A stretch of 64,000 nt of DNA, taken from the NCBI RefSeq assembly GCF_900100255.1, contig NZ_FMTS01000006.1, forward strand, positions 186,001 to 250,000. Direction: 5' to 3'. Positions within the stretch are counted from its first letter, which is position 1. Each line of letters opens with the position of its first letter. Positions 26,717 through 34,741 of the stretch are shown here, piece after piece. Under the pieces are notes generated by a model. That model was not told the DNA's origin. It made no database searches and worked only from the letters and a program-made list of their open reading frames with translations. The DNA is from Asticcacaulis taihuensis (GTDB taxonomy: Bacteria; Pseudomonadota; Alphaproteobacteria; Caulobacterales; Caulobacteraceae). The position numbers were made by a program, and so were the translations under genes.

Positions 26717-27139
26717 ATGCGGATAGTCTGTGCTGCCCTTGCCCTGCTGGCCCTCACGGCCTGCTCCAAACCGGCGCCGGAAGCGGATACATCGTCCGCG
26801 GCATCGGTCGCACCGCCGCCGGTCAGGGATGACTGGCCCGGCAAATATGAGGGCGAGCTGATGGTGCGCATCAGCGGTCTGCCCAATGCCCATAAAGTGG
26901 TGCTGGTGGCAGCCACGGCGGATGGCTGCACGGGTGATATCGGCCTGGCCGGCGGCGAGCCGGCAAAGGATATATCTCCCACCGAGCTTGGTTTGACTTT
27001 GAAACCCGACGACAAGACGACCTGCACCATCAGTATCAAGAAAGACGGTGATAAGTTGACCGTTTCCGAGAGTGGGATCTGCACGGCCTATCACGGCCTG
27101 GCGTGCAGCTTTAATGGCTCGGTGGTGAGGTTGAAGTGA
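26717..27139 (+). CDS. Lipoprotein, unknown family (paralogue 1)
   Basis: 140 residues with a lipoprotein signal ending LTAC (Cys about residue 16), then an Ala/Ser/Pro linker. The mature domain starts DDWPGKYEGELMVRI and ends CSFNGSVVRLK with four cysteines, suggesting two disulfides. The next gene encodes a clear relative with the same start (GDWAGVYSGYG) and end (CSFNGSIARIK). Starts three bases after oxyR. Function unknown; envelope location is inferred. Confidence 0.75.
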   Translation: MRIVCAALALLALTACSKPAPEADTSSAASVAPPPVRDDWPGKYEGELMVRISGLPNAHKVVLVAATADGCTGDIGLAGGEPAKDISPTELGLTLKPDDKTTCTISIKKDGDKLTVSESGICTAYHGLACSFNGSVVRLK

Positions 27140-27519
27140 TCCGATATGTTCTGATTTTGCCCTTATTGCTTCTAGGGGCTTGTTTAAAAGTTAAACAACC
27201 GGCCCCATCTCCTGGAGATTGGGCAGGTGTATATTCAGGGTATGGATTGAAGGCTCAAGTTATACCTAAGGGGGGTGGCTATAATATCATTTTGACGCTC
27301 AAATCACCTGACGGCTGTAAAGGTAAATTTCAAAACGAGGTCTTATCTAGGCCAGAAGGGGAAAGTCTTGATTTTGGAGCTTCTGCGCCTGGGAAAGCTT
27401 GGTGCGAGATAAATTTGACGCGTGACGGCGAGCTTGTGACCATTGAAGAAACAGATACCTGTCAAGTTTTCAGAAAAGAAGGATGTTCTTTCAATGGCTC
27501 TATCGCCCGCATAAAATAG
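27136..27519 (+). CDS. Lipoprotein, unknown family (paralogue 2, AT-rich)
   Basis: 127 residues beginning at GTG 27136, overlapping the previous stop by four bases (GTGA). Signal ILPLLLLGAC is a lipobox. The domain aligns with the previous protein (Trp near the start, four cysteines, C-terminal FNGS..R.K), but the DNA is far more AT-rich, with codons such as TTA, AAA and ATA that are rare in neighbours. It therefore looks like a foreign homologue placed beside a native copy rather than a recent duplication. Confidence 0.7.
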   Translation: MIRYVLILPLLLLGACLKVKQPAPSPGDWAGVYSGYGLKAQVIPKGGGYNIILTLKSPDGCKGKFQNEVLSRPEGESLDFGASAPGKAWCEINLTRDGELVTIEETDTCQVFRKEGCSFNGSIARIK

Positions 27520-27526
27520 CGCGCGT

Positions 27527-27691
27527 TTACTGCTCGTCTGTTTTTTGATTAGGTTCTTTCTCAGCCAATTCACGCTCTTTAGCCTCAAGCTCTGCAAGCG
27601 CTTTGAACACACTATCATATCGATCAAGCGTTCGCCGCATCGCTTCTTCAATAGTGATCGCAGGTTTTTCGGCTTTGGGTTTCTGGGTCAT
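27527..27691 (-). CDS. Small charged protein downstream of nadE (54 aa)
   Basis: An ATG frame of 54 codons on the minus strand, begun 22 bases after the nadE stop. The product starts MTQKPKAEKPAITIEEAM and has a Glu/Lys-rich helical tail (LAELEAKERELAEKEPNQK), suggesting a short coiled coil. No good ribosome binding site is seen. It is AT-richer than the neighbours, like the converging lipoprotein gene. The unbroken frame and amphipathic pattern favour a real gene, but it is unproven. Confidence 0.45.
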   Translation of the reverse strand: MTQKPKAEKPAITIEEAMRRTLDRYDSVFKALAELEAKERELAEKEPNQKTDEQ

Positions 27692-27713
27692 AACTAGTTA
27701 TACCACGGATTAA

Positions 27714-29702
27714 TCACTCAGGCACATTCGCCTTTAACTCATCAAGCCAGATTTTCGCATTGCCATCACTCGGCGCGCGCCAGTCACCGCGCGGGCTAAG
27801 CGCACCGCCGGAGATCAGTTTCGGTCCATTGGGTACGGCCGAGCGCTTGAACTGCGAGATCGTGAAGAAGCGGAACAGGAACAGCTCCAGCCATTTCCGA
27901 ATTTCAGGAAGCGTATATTTGTCTTTCCACGCCTGATAACTCAGGAAAGCCACCTTGGAGGGCTTCAGGCCATAGCGCGTGAGGTAATAGAGGTTGAAAT
28001 CCTGAAGCTCATAGGGGCCGACCTTATCCTCGGTGCGCTGGATGACACCGGCTTCGATCGGCACCAGTTCCGGAGAGATTTCGCGCTCCAGCACCGATTG
28101 CAGGATACGCCCGGTCTTTGCGTCAAACTCCTTTTTCGCTGCCCAGCGGATCAGGTGCTGGATCAGGGTTTTCGGCGCGCCGCAATTAACATTGTAATGG
28201 CTCATATGGTCGCCGACACCATAGGTACACCAGCCAAGCGCCAGTTCACTGAGATCGCCCGTACCGACGACAAAACCTTTCTTTTCGCCTGCCAGCCGGA
28301 ACAGAAAATCGGTGCGCAATCCCGCCTGAACGTTTTCGAAATTGACATCATAGACCTTTTCGCCCTGGCTGTAGGGATGGCCGATATCCATCAGCATCCG
28401 TTTGGCGGCGGGACGGATATCAAGCACTTCGGCAGAAATCCCCAGCGCCTTCATCAGCTTCATGGCGTCGTTGCGCGAACCGGTCGAGGTGCCGAAGCCC
28501 TGCATGGTATAGCCGTGGATATTGGCGCGCGGGATACCCAGCCGGTCGAACGCCTTGCACGCCACGATCAGGGCATGGGTGGAATCCAGCCCTCCGGAAA
28601 TACCGATCACCACGTTTTGCGTATTGCTGGTCGAGAGGCGCTGCATCAGGCCGTGGACCTGGATATTGAAGGCCTCGTAACAGTCCTCGTCCAGCCGCTC
28701 CGGATCGGCGGGCACATAGGGGAAGCGCGCGACATGGCGATGGAAGTCGGTCAGGTCATGGGGCGTATAATCAAATGAAGTGAACGCCTCCGCATCTGCC
28801 TTGTTGAAGAGCCGTGCATCTGCAAAAGTTGCCGTGCGGAGACGTTCCTGCGCGATGCGGTCGACATCGATATCGGCGAATGTTAGCGTATTACTGGCGA
28901 AGCGTTCCCCTTCGGCCAACAGCATCCCCATCTCATAGATCAGCGACTGTCCGTCCCATGCCAGATCCGTGGTGGATTCTCCCGGCCCCGACGCACTGAA
29001 GGCGTAGGCGCACATGAGACGCTCCGATGTGGCCTCACAGATGCGCTTGCGTACACGGGACTTGCCGACCGTGACCGGCGAGGCGGACAGGTTGAGGATG
29101 ATATGCGCACCGGATAGCGCCAGGCCGGTGGAAGGGGTGGCTGGCGACCACATATCCTCGCAGATTTCCACGCCGATCGTGAAGGCATCCTCTCCCCGTG
29201 CGACAAAAATCTGATTGGCGGCGACCACAATATATTTACCTGCAAAATAAATGTTTTCATTCAGGTCATGGCCGCTGGAGAACCAGCGCTTTTCGTAGAA
29301 TTCGCGGTAGTTGGGCAGGTAGGTCTTGGGCACAAGCCCCAGGCACTCTCCCCGGTGTATGATGGCCGCGAGATTATAAAGCGCCCCCTCGATTATCATC
29401 GGCACGCCGCAGACAATGACGGGGCGCATGTTCCTCGATGCTGTAATCAGGTCTTCGAGGGCGGTTTTAGCCGCCTCCTGAAGCGTTTGCTGAAGAAACA
29501 GATCGTCGAGCGCATAACCGGTCAGGCTGAGTTCGGGGAATAGCACCACATCGGCGCCGGCTTCATCCGCGCGTTTCGCCAGGGACAGATGTTCCGCCAG
29601 ATTGGCCTGCGGATCAGCGATATGCACCTTTGGCGTCACGCAGGCGATACGAACGAAGCCGTGGCTGGCCGGTGAAAAGAAGTTTTGCGATTTTACGGTC
29701 AT
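27714..29702 (-). CDS. nadE: NAD+ synthase, glutamine-dependent
   Basis: 662 residues. The N-terminal nitrilase-type glutaminase has catalytic Glu in FPELSLTGYALDDL, Lys in VPKTYLPNYREFYE and Cys in VEICEDMW; the C-terminal synthetase has the PP-loop GISGGLDSTHALI. It makes NAD+ from deamido-NAD+ using glutamine, with ammonia channelled between domains. Length matches the long two-domain type. Upstream of the start lies a 223-base AT-rich divergent region shared with ilvA. Confidence 0.96.
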   Translation of the reverse strand: MTVKSQNFFSPASHGFVRIACVTPKVHIADPQANLAEHLSLAKRADEAGADVVLFPELSLTGYALDDLFLQQTLQEAAKTALEDLITASRNMRPVIVCGVPMIIEGALYNLAAIIHRGECLGLVPKTYLPNYREFYEKRWFSSGHDLNENIYFAGKYIVVAANQIFVARGEDAFTIGVEICEDMWSPATPSTGLALSGAHIILNLSASPVTVGKSRVRKRICEATSERLMCAYAFSASGPGESTTDLAWDGQSLIYEMGMLLAEGERFASNTLTFADIDVDRIAQERLRTATFADARLFNKADAEAFTSFDYTPHDLTDFHRHVARFPYVPADPERLDEDCYEAFNIQVHGLMQRLSTSNTQNVVIGISGGLDSTHALIVACKAFDRLGIPRANIHGYTMQGFGTSTGSRNDAMKLMKALGISAEVLDIRPAAKRMLMDIGHPYSQGEKVYDVNFENVQAGLRTDFLFRLAGEKKGFVVGTGDLSELALGWCTYGVGDHMSHYNVNCGAPKTLIQHLIRWAAKKEFDAKTGRILQSVLEREISPELVPIEAGVIQRTEDKVGPYELQDFNLYYLTRYGLKPSKVAFLSYQAWKDKYTLPEIRKWLELFLFRFFTISQFKRSAVPNGPKLISGGALSPRGDWRAPSDGNAKIWLDELKANVPE

Positions 29703-29925
29703 TTTCGGCTCTCTCAGGCAAGCGCCACCTTCATATAGGCTTATAAAACGCTCAATTCAAAACAAGGTATAAACCAGACATGTCATTTTGACATTAAATT
29801 TAGTAAATTTCTAAGGCGCGATTTCAAAAATTGAAATTATAATATCATTTGATACTTTTGTTGCATCGCGTGGCATGCATTTTTTCAAAGCCATGCCCCG
29901 TCCCCTCTGATAAGGGAGCGCCATT

Positions 29926-31128
29926 ATGACCGTGACCTTCCCAGACATCGAAGCCGCCGCTGAACGCATCAGGGGACATGTGGTGCGCACACCTTGCGCC
30001 TTTTCCCAGCGCCTCAGCACCGCGGCGAAAACGAAACTATGGCTCAAGGCGGAAAACCAGCAATATACCTCGGCCTTCAAGGAACGCGGTGCGCTCAACA
30101 AGCTGCTGCAACTGAGCGCAGATGAACGCCAGCGCGGTGTCTTCGCGGCCTCCGCCGGCAATCATGCACAAGGGGTGGCCTGGCACGCCCAGCGCCTCGG
30201 CATTCCGGCCACTATCGTCATGCCAATCGGCACCCCTTTCGTGAAGGTGGAAAAGACGCGCGGTTATGGCGCCGAGGTCGTCATCGAGGGCCACAGCTAT
30301 GATGAGGCATCGGTCATCGCGCAGAAGCTCTGCGTCGAAAAAGGCGGGGTCTATGTCCATCCCTTCAATGACGAACAGGTTCTGACCGGCCAGGGCACCC
30401 TGGTCATGGAAATGCTGGAAGACGTGCCGGAACTGGACGTCATCCTGGTGCCGATCGGCGGTGGCGGTCTGATCGCCGGCGCCGCCATTGCCGCCAAGGC
30501 AATGAAACCGTGGATCAAGATCATCGGCGTCGAAGCGGCCATGTTCCCCTCCTTCACCGCCCGCAGGCGTGGGATGCCTATTCCCATGGGCGGTGCCACC
30601 ATCGCCGAGGGCATTGCGGTGAAAGAAGTGGGCGATATCTCGTTCAATCTTGCCAATCCGCTGGTCGATGACGTGCTGATCATCGATGAGGCCGATTTCG
30701 AGCACGCCATCGCCGCCTTGGCCAATATCGAGAAGACCGTCACCGAAGGCGCCGGCGCCGCGGGTCTCGCTGCCGTCATGCGCTATCCGGAGCGCTTCGA
30801 GGGCCTGAATGTCGGTCTAATCCTCTGCGGCGGCAATATCGACCTACGCCTGCTGGCTTCGGTGCTGCAACGCGAACTGGTCCGTGAAAAACGGCTTGTC
30901 ACCTATCGAATCTTAGGCGACGATCGTCCCGGCATGTTGTCGCGCATGGCCGATGTCATCTCGCAAAAGGGCGGGAATATCGTCGATGTGGCGCATAACC
31001 GCCTGGTGCTCGATGTCCCCGCCAAGGGGGCGGAGTTCGACATCATGGTGGAGACGCAAGGCCCGCGTCATGCCTTTGAAATTTCAGAAGCCCTCAGGAG
31101 CACAGGCTATGCCCTCCGTATGGATTAA
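29926..31128 (+). CDS. ilvA: Threonine ammonia-lyase with single ACT domain
   Basis: 400 residues. PLP lysine in YTSAFKERGALNK, phosphate-binding GGGGLIAG, and a C-terminal ACT-like domain from LVTYRILGDDRPGMLSRM. Deaminates threonine to 2-oxobutyrate. The roughly 400-residue length with one ACT unit resembles the short form rather than the 500-residue E. coli IlvA with two. The start is preceded by AAGGGAG. Its 3' end overlaps the first FKBP gene by 20 bases. Confidence 0.93.
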   Translation: MTVTFPDIEAAAERIRGHVVRTPCAFSQRLSTAAKTKLWLKAENQQYTSAFKERGALNKLLQLSADERQRGVFAASAGNHAQGVAWHAQRLGIPATIVMPIGTPFVKVEKTRGYGAEVVIEGHSYDEASVIAQKLCVEKGGVYVHPFNDEQVLTGQGTLVMEMLEDVPELDVILVPIGGGGLIAGAAIAAKAMKPWIKIIGVEAAMFPSFTARRRGMPIPMGGATIAEGIAVKEVGDISFNLANPLVDDVLIIDEADFEHAIAALANIEKTVTEGAGAAGLAAVMRYPERFEGLNVGLILCGGNIDLRLLASVLQRELVREKRLVTYRILGDDRPGMLSRMADVISQKGGNIVDVAHNRLVLDVPAKGAEFDIMVETQGPRHAFEISEALRSTGYALRMD

Positions 31129-31606
31129 AAAGACTTCAATATTCGCTCTCGCCTTCATTCTCACAGCCTGCGGACAAGCCATGGACAAGACAAACGCCCA
31201 AACCATTTCCGAACAGAACCTGCAAAAGGGTCAGGAATTCCTGGCGCAAACCGCCAAGGTGCCGGGTGTCTCGGTGCTCCCTTCCGGCGTGATGTACAAG
31301 ATCGTATCGCGTTCGCCCAATCCGGGGGCGCAGCCGACCGTGGCCGATAACGTCACCATCAATTATGAGGGCAAGCTGCTTGATGGCTCGGTTTTCGACT
31401 CATCCTTCGCCCGTAATGAACCGGCCAATTTCCCGCTCGGCCGTCTGATTTCGGCGTGGCAACAGGTGATCCCACTGATGCATGTCGGTGACGAGATCGT
31501 CCTCTACACACCGCCCACCTCGGCCTATGGCGAGCGCGATCTCGGTGAAATCCCGCCCAACTCGACCCTGATCTTCCGTGTGCAACTGCTGGGGATCAAC
31601 CAGTAA
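31109..31606 (+). CDS. FKBP-type peptidyl-prolyl isomerase lipoprotein 1
   Basis: 165 residues. Lipoprotein signal ALAFILTACG, short linker, then an FKBP domain (VTINYEGKLLDGSVFDSS, LGRLISAWQQVIPLMHVGD, TPPTSAYGERDLGEIPPNSTLIF). The start ATG 31109 lies inside ilvA but has AGGAG eight bases upstream, so translation is coupled to ilvA. Predicted envelope prolyl isomerase. A paralogue follows immediately. Confidence 0.9.
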   Translation: MPSVWIKKTSIFALAFILTACGQAMDKTNAQTISEQNLQKGQEFLAQTAKVPGVSVLPSGVMYKIVSRSPNPGAQPTVADNVTINYEGKLLDGSVFDSSFARNEPANFPLGRLISAWQQVIPLMHVGDEIVLYTPPTSAYGERDLGEIPPNSTLIFRVQLLGINQ

Positions 31607-32121
31607 TGCGCGTCATCTCGATTGCCGCTCTGGCTGGCTTGCTTACTCTGACGGCGTGCGGTCAATCACCTGATACCGCCGCTCAGCTTGAGGCCATGCA
31701 GGCGTCCGCCGATGCCGCTGCGGCGCAGAACCTGAAAGACGGCGAGGCCTATCTGGCCGATATTGCCAAGCAACCGGGCATCATCAAGCTGCCTTCAGGC
31801 GTGATGTACAAGATCGTTTCGCGTGCCGCGACGCCGGGCGCTCAGCCGACGATCAACGACACCGTGAAGATCAATTACGAAGGCAAGCTGTTGAACGGCC
31901 ATGTCTTCGATTCGTCCTATGCCCGCAATCAGCCGGCCGATTTCCCGCTCTCCCGTCTGGTTCCAGCCTGGCAGGAGGTTATTCCGCTGCTGCATGTCGG
32001 CGACGAGGTGATGCTCTATACACCACCGAGCCAGGGCTATGGCGAACGCGACATGGGTGAAATCCCGCCCAATTCGACGTTGATCTTCCGGATTCAGTTG
32101 CTGGGCGTACAGGGAAAATAG
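31606..32121 (+). CDS. FKBP-type peptidyl-prolyl isomerase lipoprotein 2
   Basis: 171 residues, starting at TAATG overlap with the preceding stop. Lipobox LTLTACG, a longer Ala-rich helix (AAQLEAMQASADAAAAQNL), then an FKBP domain nearly the same as the previous one, including INYEGKLLNGHVFDSSYARN and AYGERDMGEIPPNSTLIF-type text (QGYGERDMGEIPPNSTLIF). A tandem duplication with diverged N-terminal parts. A GC-rich hairpin follows. Confidence 0.9.
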   Translation: MRVISIAALAGLLTLTACGQSPDTAAQLEAMQASADAAAAQNLKDGEAYLADIAKQPGIIKLPSGVMYKIVSRAATPGAQPTINDTVKINYEGKLLNGHVFDSSYARNQPADFPLSRLVPAWQEVIPLLHVGDEVMLYTPPSQGYGERDMGEIPPNSTLIFRIQLLGVQGK

Positions 32122-32122
32122 G

Positions 32123-32145
32123 GGTGTGGGGGCCGCGCCCCCACG
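32123..32145 (+). terminator. GC-rich hairpin after FKBP genes (R4 type)
   Basis: GTGGGGGC / GCCCCCAC stem (32125-32143) followed by GTCTTAA. Lies between converging stops of the FKBP gene and pgi. Confidence 0.55.
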
Positions 32146-32147
32146 TC

Positions 32148-33752
32148 TTAACCCTTGATGCGCTTAATCAACGCCGTTGTGCTCGGATCATGCGGCGCAA
32201 TTTCGCTGCCGGTGATATCCTTGAGCACATTGACGCCGAGGGTCTTGCCCAGTTCGACGCCCCACTGATCGAAGCTGTTCAGCCCCATGACAATGCCTTC
32301 GACAAAGGTCTTGTGCTCGTACATGGCCAGAAGGGCGCCGAGGGTCTCCGGCGTCAGTTCATTGAGCAGAACGGTGGTCGAGGGCTTGTTGCCAGGGCAG
32401 ACCTTTTGCGGGGCGATCTGGGCCGTTTTCGCATCGTCGAAGCCGAGCTTGCGGCATTCGGCCTCGGAGGTTTCCAGCGACTTGCCGACCATGAAGGCTT
32501 CGCCCTGGGCGATGACGTTCGACAGCAGTTTTTGCTGCATATCGGTCGAGGCTTCGTCATTATGCTGCGCAGCAATTAGTTCCAGCGGCACGATGTCTTC
32601 CGACTGGTGCAGCATCTGGAAGAAGGCGTGCTGGGCATTTGTGCCTTCGTCGCCGAAGACGACGGGGCAGGTCTGGGTATCGAGCAATTCACCGGTCGGC
32701 GAGGTGCGCTTGCCGTTCGATTCCATTTCCAACTGCTGCAGGAAGGCGGCCAGACGGCGCAGGCGGTGGACATAGGGGATAACGGCGCGGGACGGGCGGT
32801 TCAGGCCGATACGGTTATAAAGCTGGGCGGCCGCCAACAGGACGGGTGCATTCTTTTCCAGCGGCGCGGTCAGGAAGTGCTGGTCCATTTCATGCGCACC
32901 GGCCAGCAGGCGCTCATAGACGTCGTAACCGGCGGCGATGATGACCGATAGCGACACGGCCGACCACAGCGAATAGCGGCCGCCGACCCAGTCCTTGAAG
33001 CCGAAAACGCGGTCGGCGGGGATGCCGTAGGCGCTGGTCTTGTCGGGGGCAGCGGAAACGGCGGCGAGGTGCTTCTTGGCGCCCTCTTCCCCCAGCCCCT
33101 TGATCAGCCAGTCGCGCGCGGCCAGGAAATTGGCCAGGGTCTCCTGCGTGGTGAAGGTCTTGGAAACGGCGATGACCAGGGTTTCGGTCGGATCGAGGCC
33201 AGCCGTGGCCAAGGCCAGTTCGGAACCATCGACATTGGCGACAAAGCGGATATCGATCTGCGGATTGAGCGGCGTCAGGCCGTGCCAGACCAGACGCGGG
33301 CCGAGATCCGAACCGCCGATACCGATATGGATGATGGTCTTGAAGGGCTTGCCGGTAGCGCCGGTGATGGCGCCGGAGCGGATACCGTCGGCGTAAGATC
33401 TCATGGCATCGCGGGCGGTCTTGACATCGGACGTGATTTCCGGTCCGCGCAGGCGCAGGTTTTCGGCGTCAGAATCGCGTAGGGCGACATGCAGCACAGC
33501 GCGGCCTTCGGAGACATTGATCTCCTGGCCGGTCCACATCTTCTCGCGCGCTTCGGCGATGGCCGATTGCGCCACGGCGGCGATGGCGGTTTCAAAACCC
33601 GCTTTCGACCAGCTCTGCTTCGACACATCGACGAAGAGACCGGCGACATCGAGGCTCATCCGCGCGAGGCGGTCCGGATCGGCCGCGAACTGGTCAACAA
33701 TCTTGAGAGTGGCGTCAGCAGCGGCCTGGGCTTTCAGGGCATCGAGGGTCAT
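32148..33752 (-). CDS. pgi: Glucose-6-phosphate isomerase
   Basis: 534 residues from MTLDALKAQAAADATL. Signature SKTFTTQETLANF, catalytic Glu region MESNGKRTSPTGE, and C-terminal His/Lys region QWGVELGK. Interconverts glucose-6-phosphate and fructose-6-phosphate. The frame is open upstream to 34178, but that extension overlaps the glycosyltransferase gene and looks non-coding. ATG at 33752 overlaps the upstream TGA by four bases (ATGA), so translation is coupled. Confidence 0.96.
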   Translation of the reverse strand: MTLDALKAQAAADATLKIVDQFAADPDRLARMSLDVAGLFVDVSKQSWSKAGFETAIAAVAQSAIAEAREKMWTGQEINVSEGRAVLHVALRDSDAENLRLRGPEITSDVKTARDAMRSYADGIRSGAITGATGKPFKTIIHIGIGGSDLGPRLVWHGLTPLNPQIDIRFVANVDGSELALATAGLDPTETLVIAVSKTFTTQETLANFLAARDWLIKGLGEEGAKKHLAAVSAAPDKTSAYGIPADRVFGFKDWVGGRYSLWSAVSLSVIIAAGYDVYERLLAGAHEMDQHFLTAPLEKNAPVLLAAAQLYNRIGLNRPSRAVIPYVHRLRRLAAFLQQLEMESNGKRTSPTGELLDTQTCPVVFGDEGTNAQHAFFQMLHQSEDIVPLELIAAQHNDEASTDMQQKLLSNVIAQGEAFMVGKSLETSEAECRKLGFDDAKTAQIAPQKVCPGNKPSTTVLLNELTPETLGALLAMYEHKTFVEGIVMGLNSFDQWGVELGKTLGVNVLKDITGSEIAPHDPSTTALIKRIKG

Positions 33753-34741
33753 GGTCGGCTCCGGTGGTCCATGGTGCGGGAAAGAATTTTGAGCGGACTC
33801 CATGTCAAGCTTTTGGCCAGCCGTAAAGCGCTTATTTGCCTGTGTTCCTGAATTGATTTTCGTTGCTTCAGGATTGGTCCCATGCCTGTGAGCGCGGCGA
33901 AAATGCCCCGCCAGACCACGCCGCCCTTCCCTTTGAGGGTATCGACCAGGGCAATGAGCAGCGTAAGACCAATATGCAGCGGCAGGCTCGGCAGCAGCAA
34001 GGCCAGAGGCATGTTTCTGACATACATCCAGAGGCGATTGCGATAGCCGTGAAAAAGCGCGAAATCGGAGCGCACGCCTAAGCTGGCCGAACCGATATGA
34101 TCGACCCGCGCCGAGGGCACGAAGACGCAGCTTTCGCCGATCAGCCGGGCGCGGAAACCGAGATCGACATCCTCGCAATAGCAGAAGAAATTTTCGTCGA
34201 AACCGCCCAGATACTCGAACAGGTCGCGCCGGATGATGAAGGCGGCGCCGCAGGGCGAAAAGACATGCGCTGGTTTCAGGTTCGGCGGCAGCACCTGCCC
34301 CAGGCCGGAGCGATAGGGGAAGCCGAAAAAGGTCAGGGCGTCGCCGGCACCATCCAGCCGGGAGGTATCCTCGGCCTGGAATTGCAGGGAGGTGAACAGG
34401 CCGATGGTCGGATAATCGTCAACGGCCTGCTTCATGGCCTTCAGCCAGTCATCGGCCACGAAGGCATCCGGATTAATAAAGCCGAGCCACTGCCCGCGCG
34501 CCGCTTTTGCCGCCCGGTTATTGCCCGCGGCATAACCCAGGTTTTCACCGAACGGCATGAAGATCACCGAGGGGAACTGCGCTTGCAGGGCGTCGAAATC
34601 CATGGCTTCCGAACCATTGTCGGCATGAATGATTTCAACCGTGCGCCCCAGCGCCGTTAAAGCCTTCAGGCAACGCTCAATAGAGGCTTCGCTGCGGTAA
34701 CTGAGGGTAATGAGGGTGAATTTCGGCGTGTCACTGGGCAT
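33749..34741 (-). CDS. Family 2 glycosyltransferase
   Basis: 330 residues. FTLITLSYRSEASIERCL, IIHADNGSEAMD, GENLGYAAGNNRAAK and FINPDAFVADDW are the GT-A fold nucleotide-sugar motifs, with NPD in place of the usual DxD; GGFDENFFCYCEDVDLGFRARL matches the rhamnosyltransferase-type GT2 group. A hydrophobic stretch near residue 245-270 (LALLLPSLPLHIGLTLLIAL) suggests membrane attachment. It overlaps queG by 11 bases and pgi by 4, forming a tight operon. Confidence 0.88.
   Translation of the reverse strand: MPSDTPKFTLITLSYRSEASIERCLKALTALGRTVEIIHADNGSEAMDFDALQAQFPSVIFMPFGENLGYAAGNNRAAKAARGQWLGFINPDAFVADDWLKAMKQAVDDYPTIGLFTSLQFQAEDTSRLDGAGDALTFFGFPYRSGLGQVLPPNLKPAHVFSPCGAAFIIRRDLFEYLGGFDENFFCYCEDVDLGFRARLIGESCVFVPSARVDHIGSASLGVRSDFALFHGYRNRLWMYVRNMPLALLLPSLPLHIGLTLLIALVDTLKGKGGVVWRGIFAALTGMGPILKQRKSIQEHRQISALRLAKSLTWSPLKILSRTMDHRSRP

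Noticed and set aside
30953-31108. N-terminal extension of the first FKBP gene
   Set aside because: It lies within ilvA and removes the lipoprotein signal from the N-terminus; AGGAG before ATG 31109 fixes the start.
33753-34178. N-terminal extension of pgi
   Set aside because: It overlaps the glycosyltransferase in another frame and is Arg-rich without similarity to Pgi; the ATGA junction at 33752 is the natural start.
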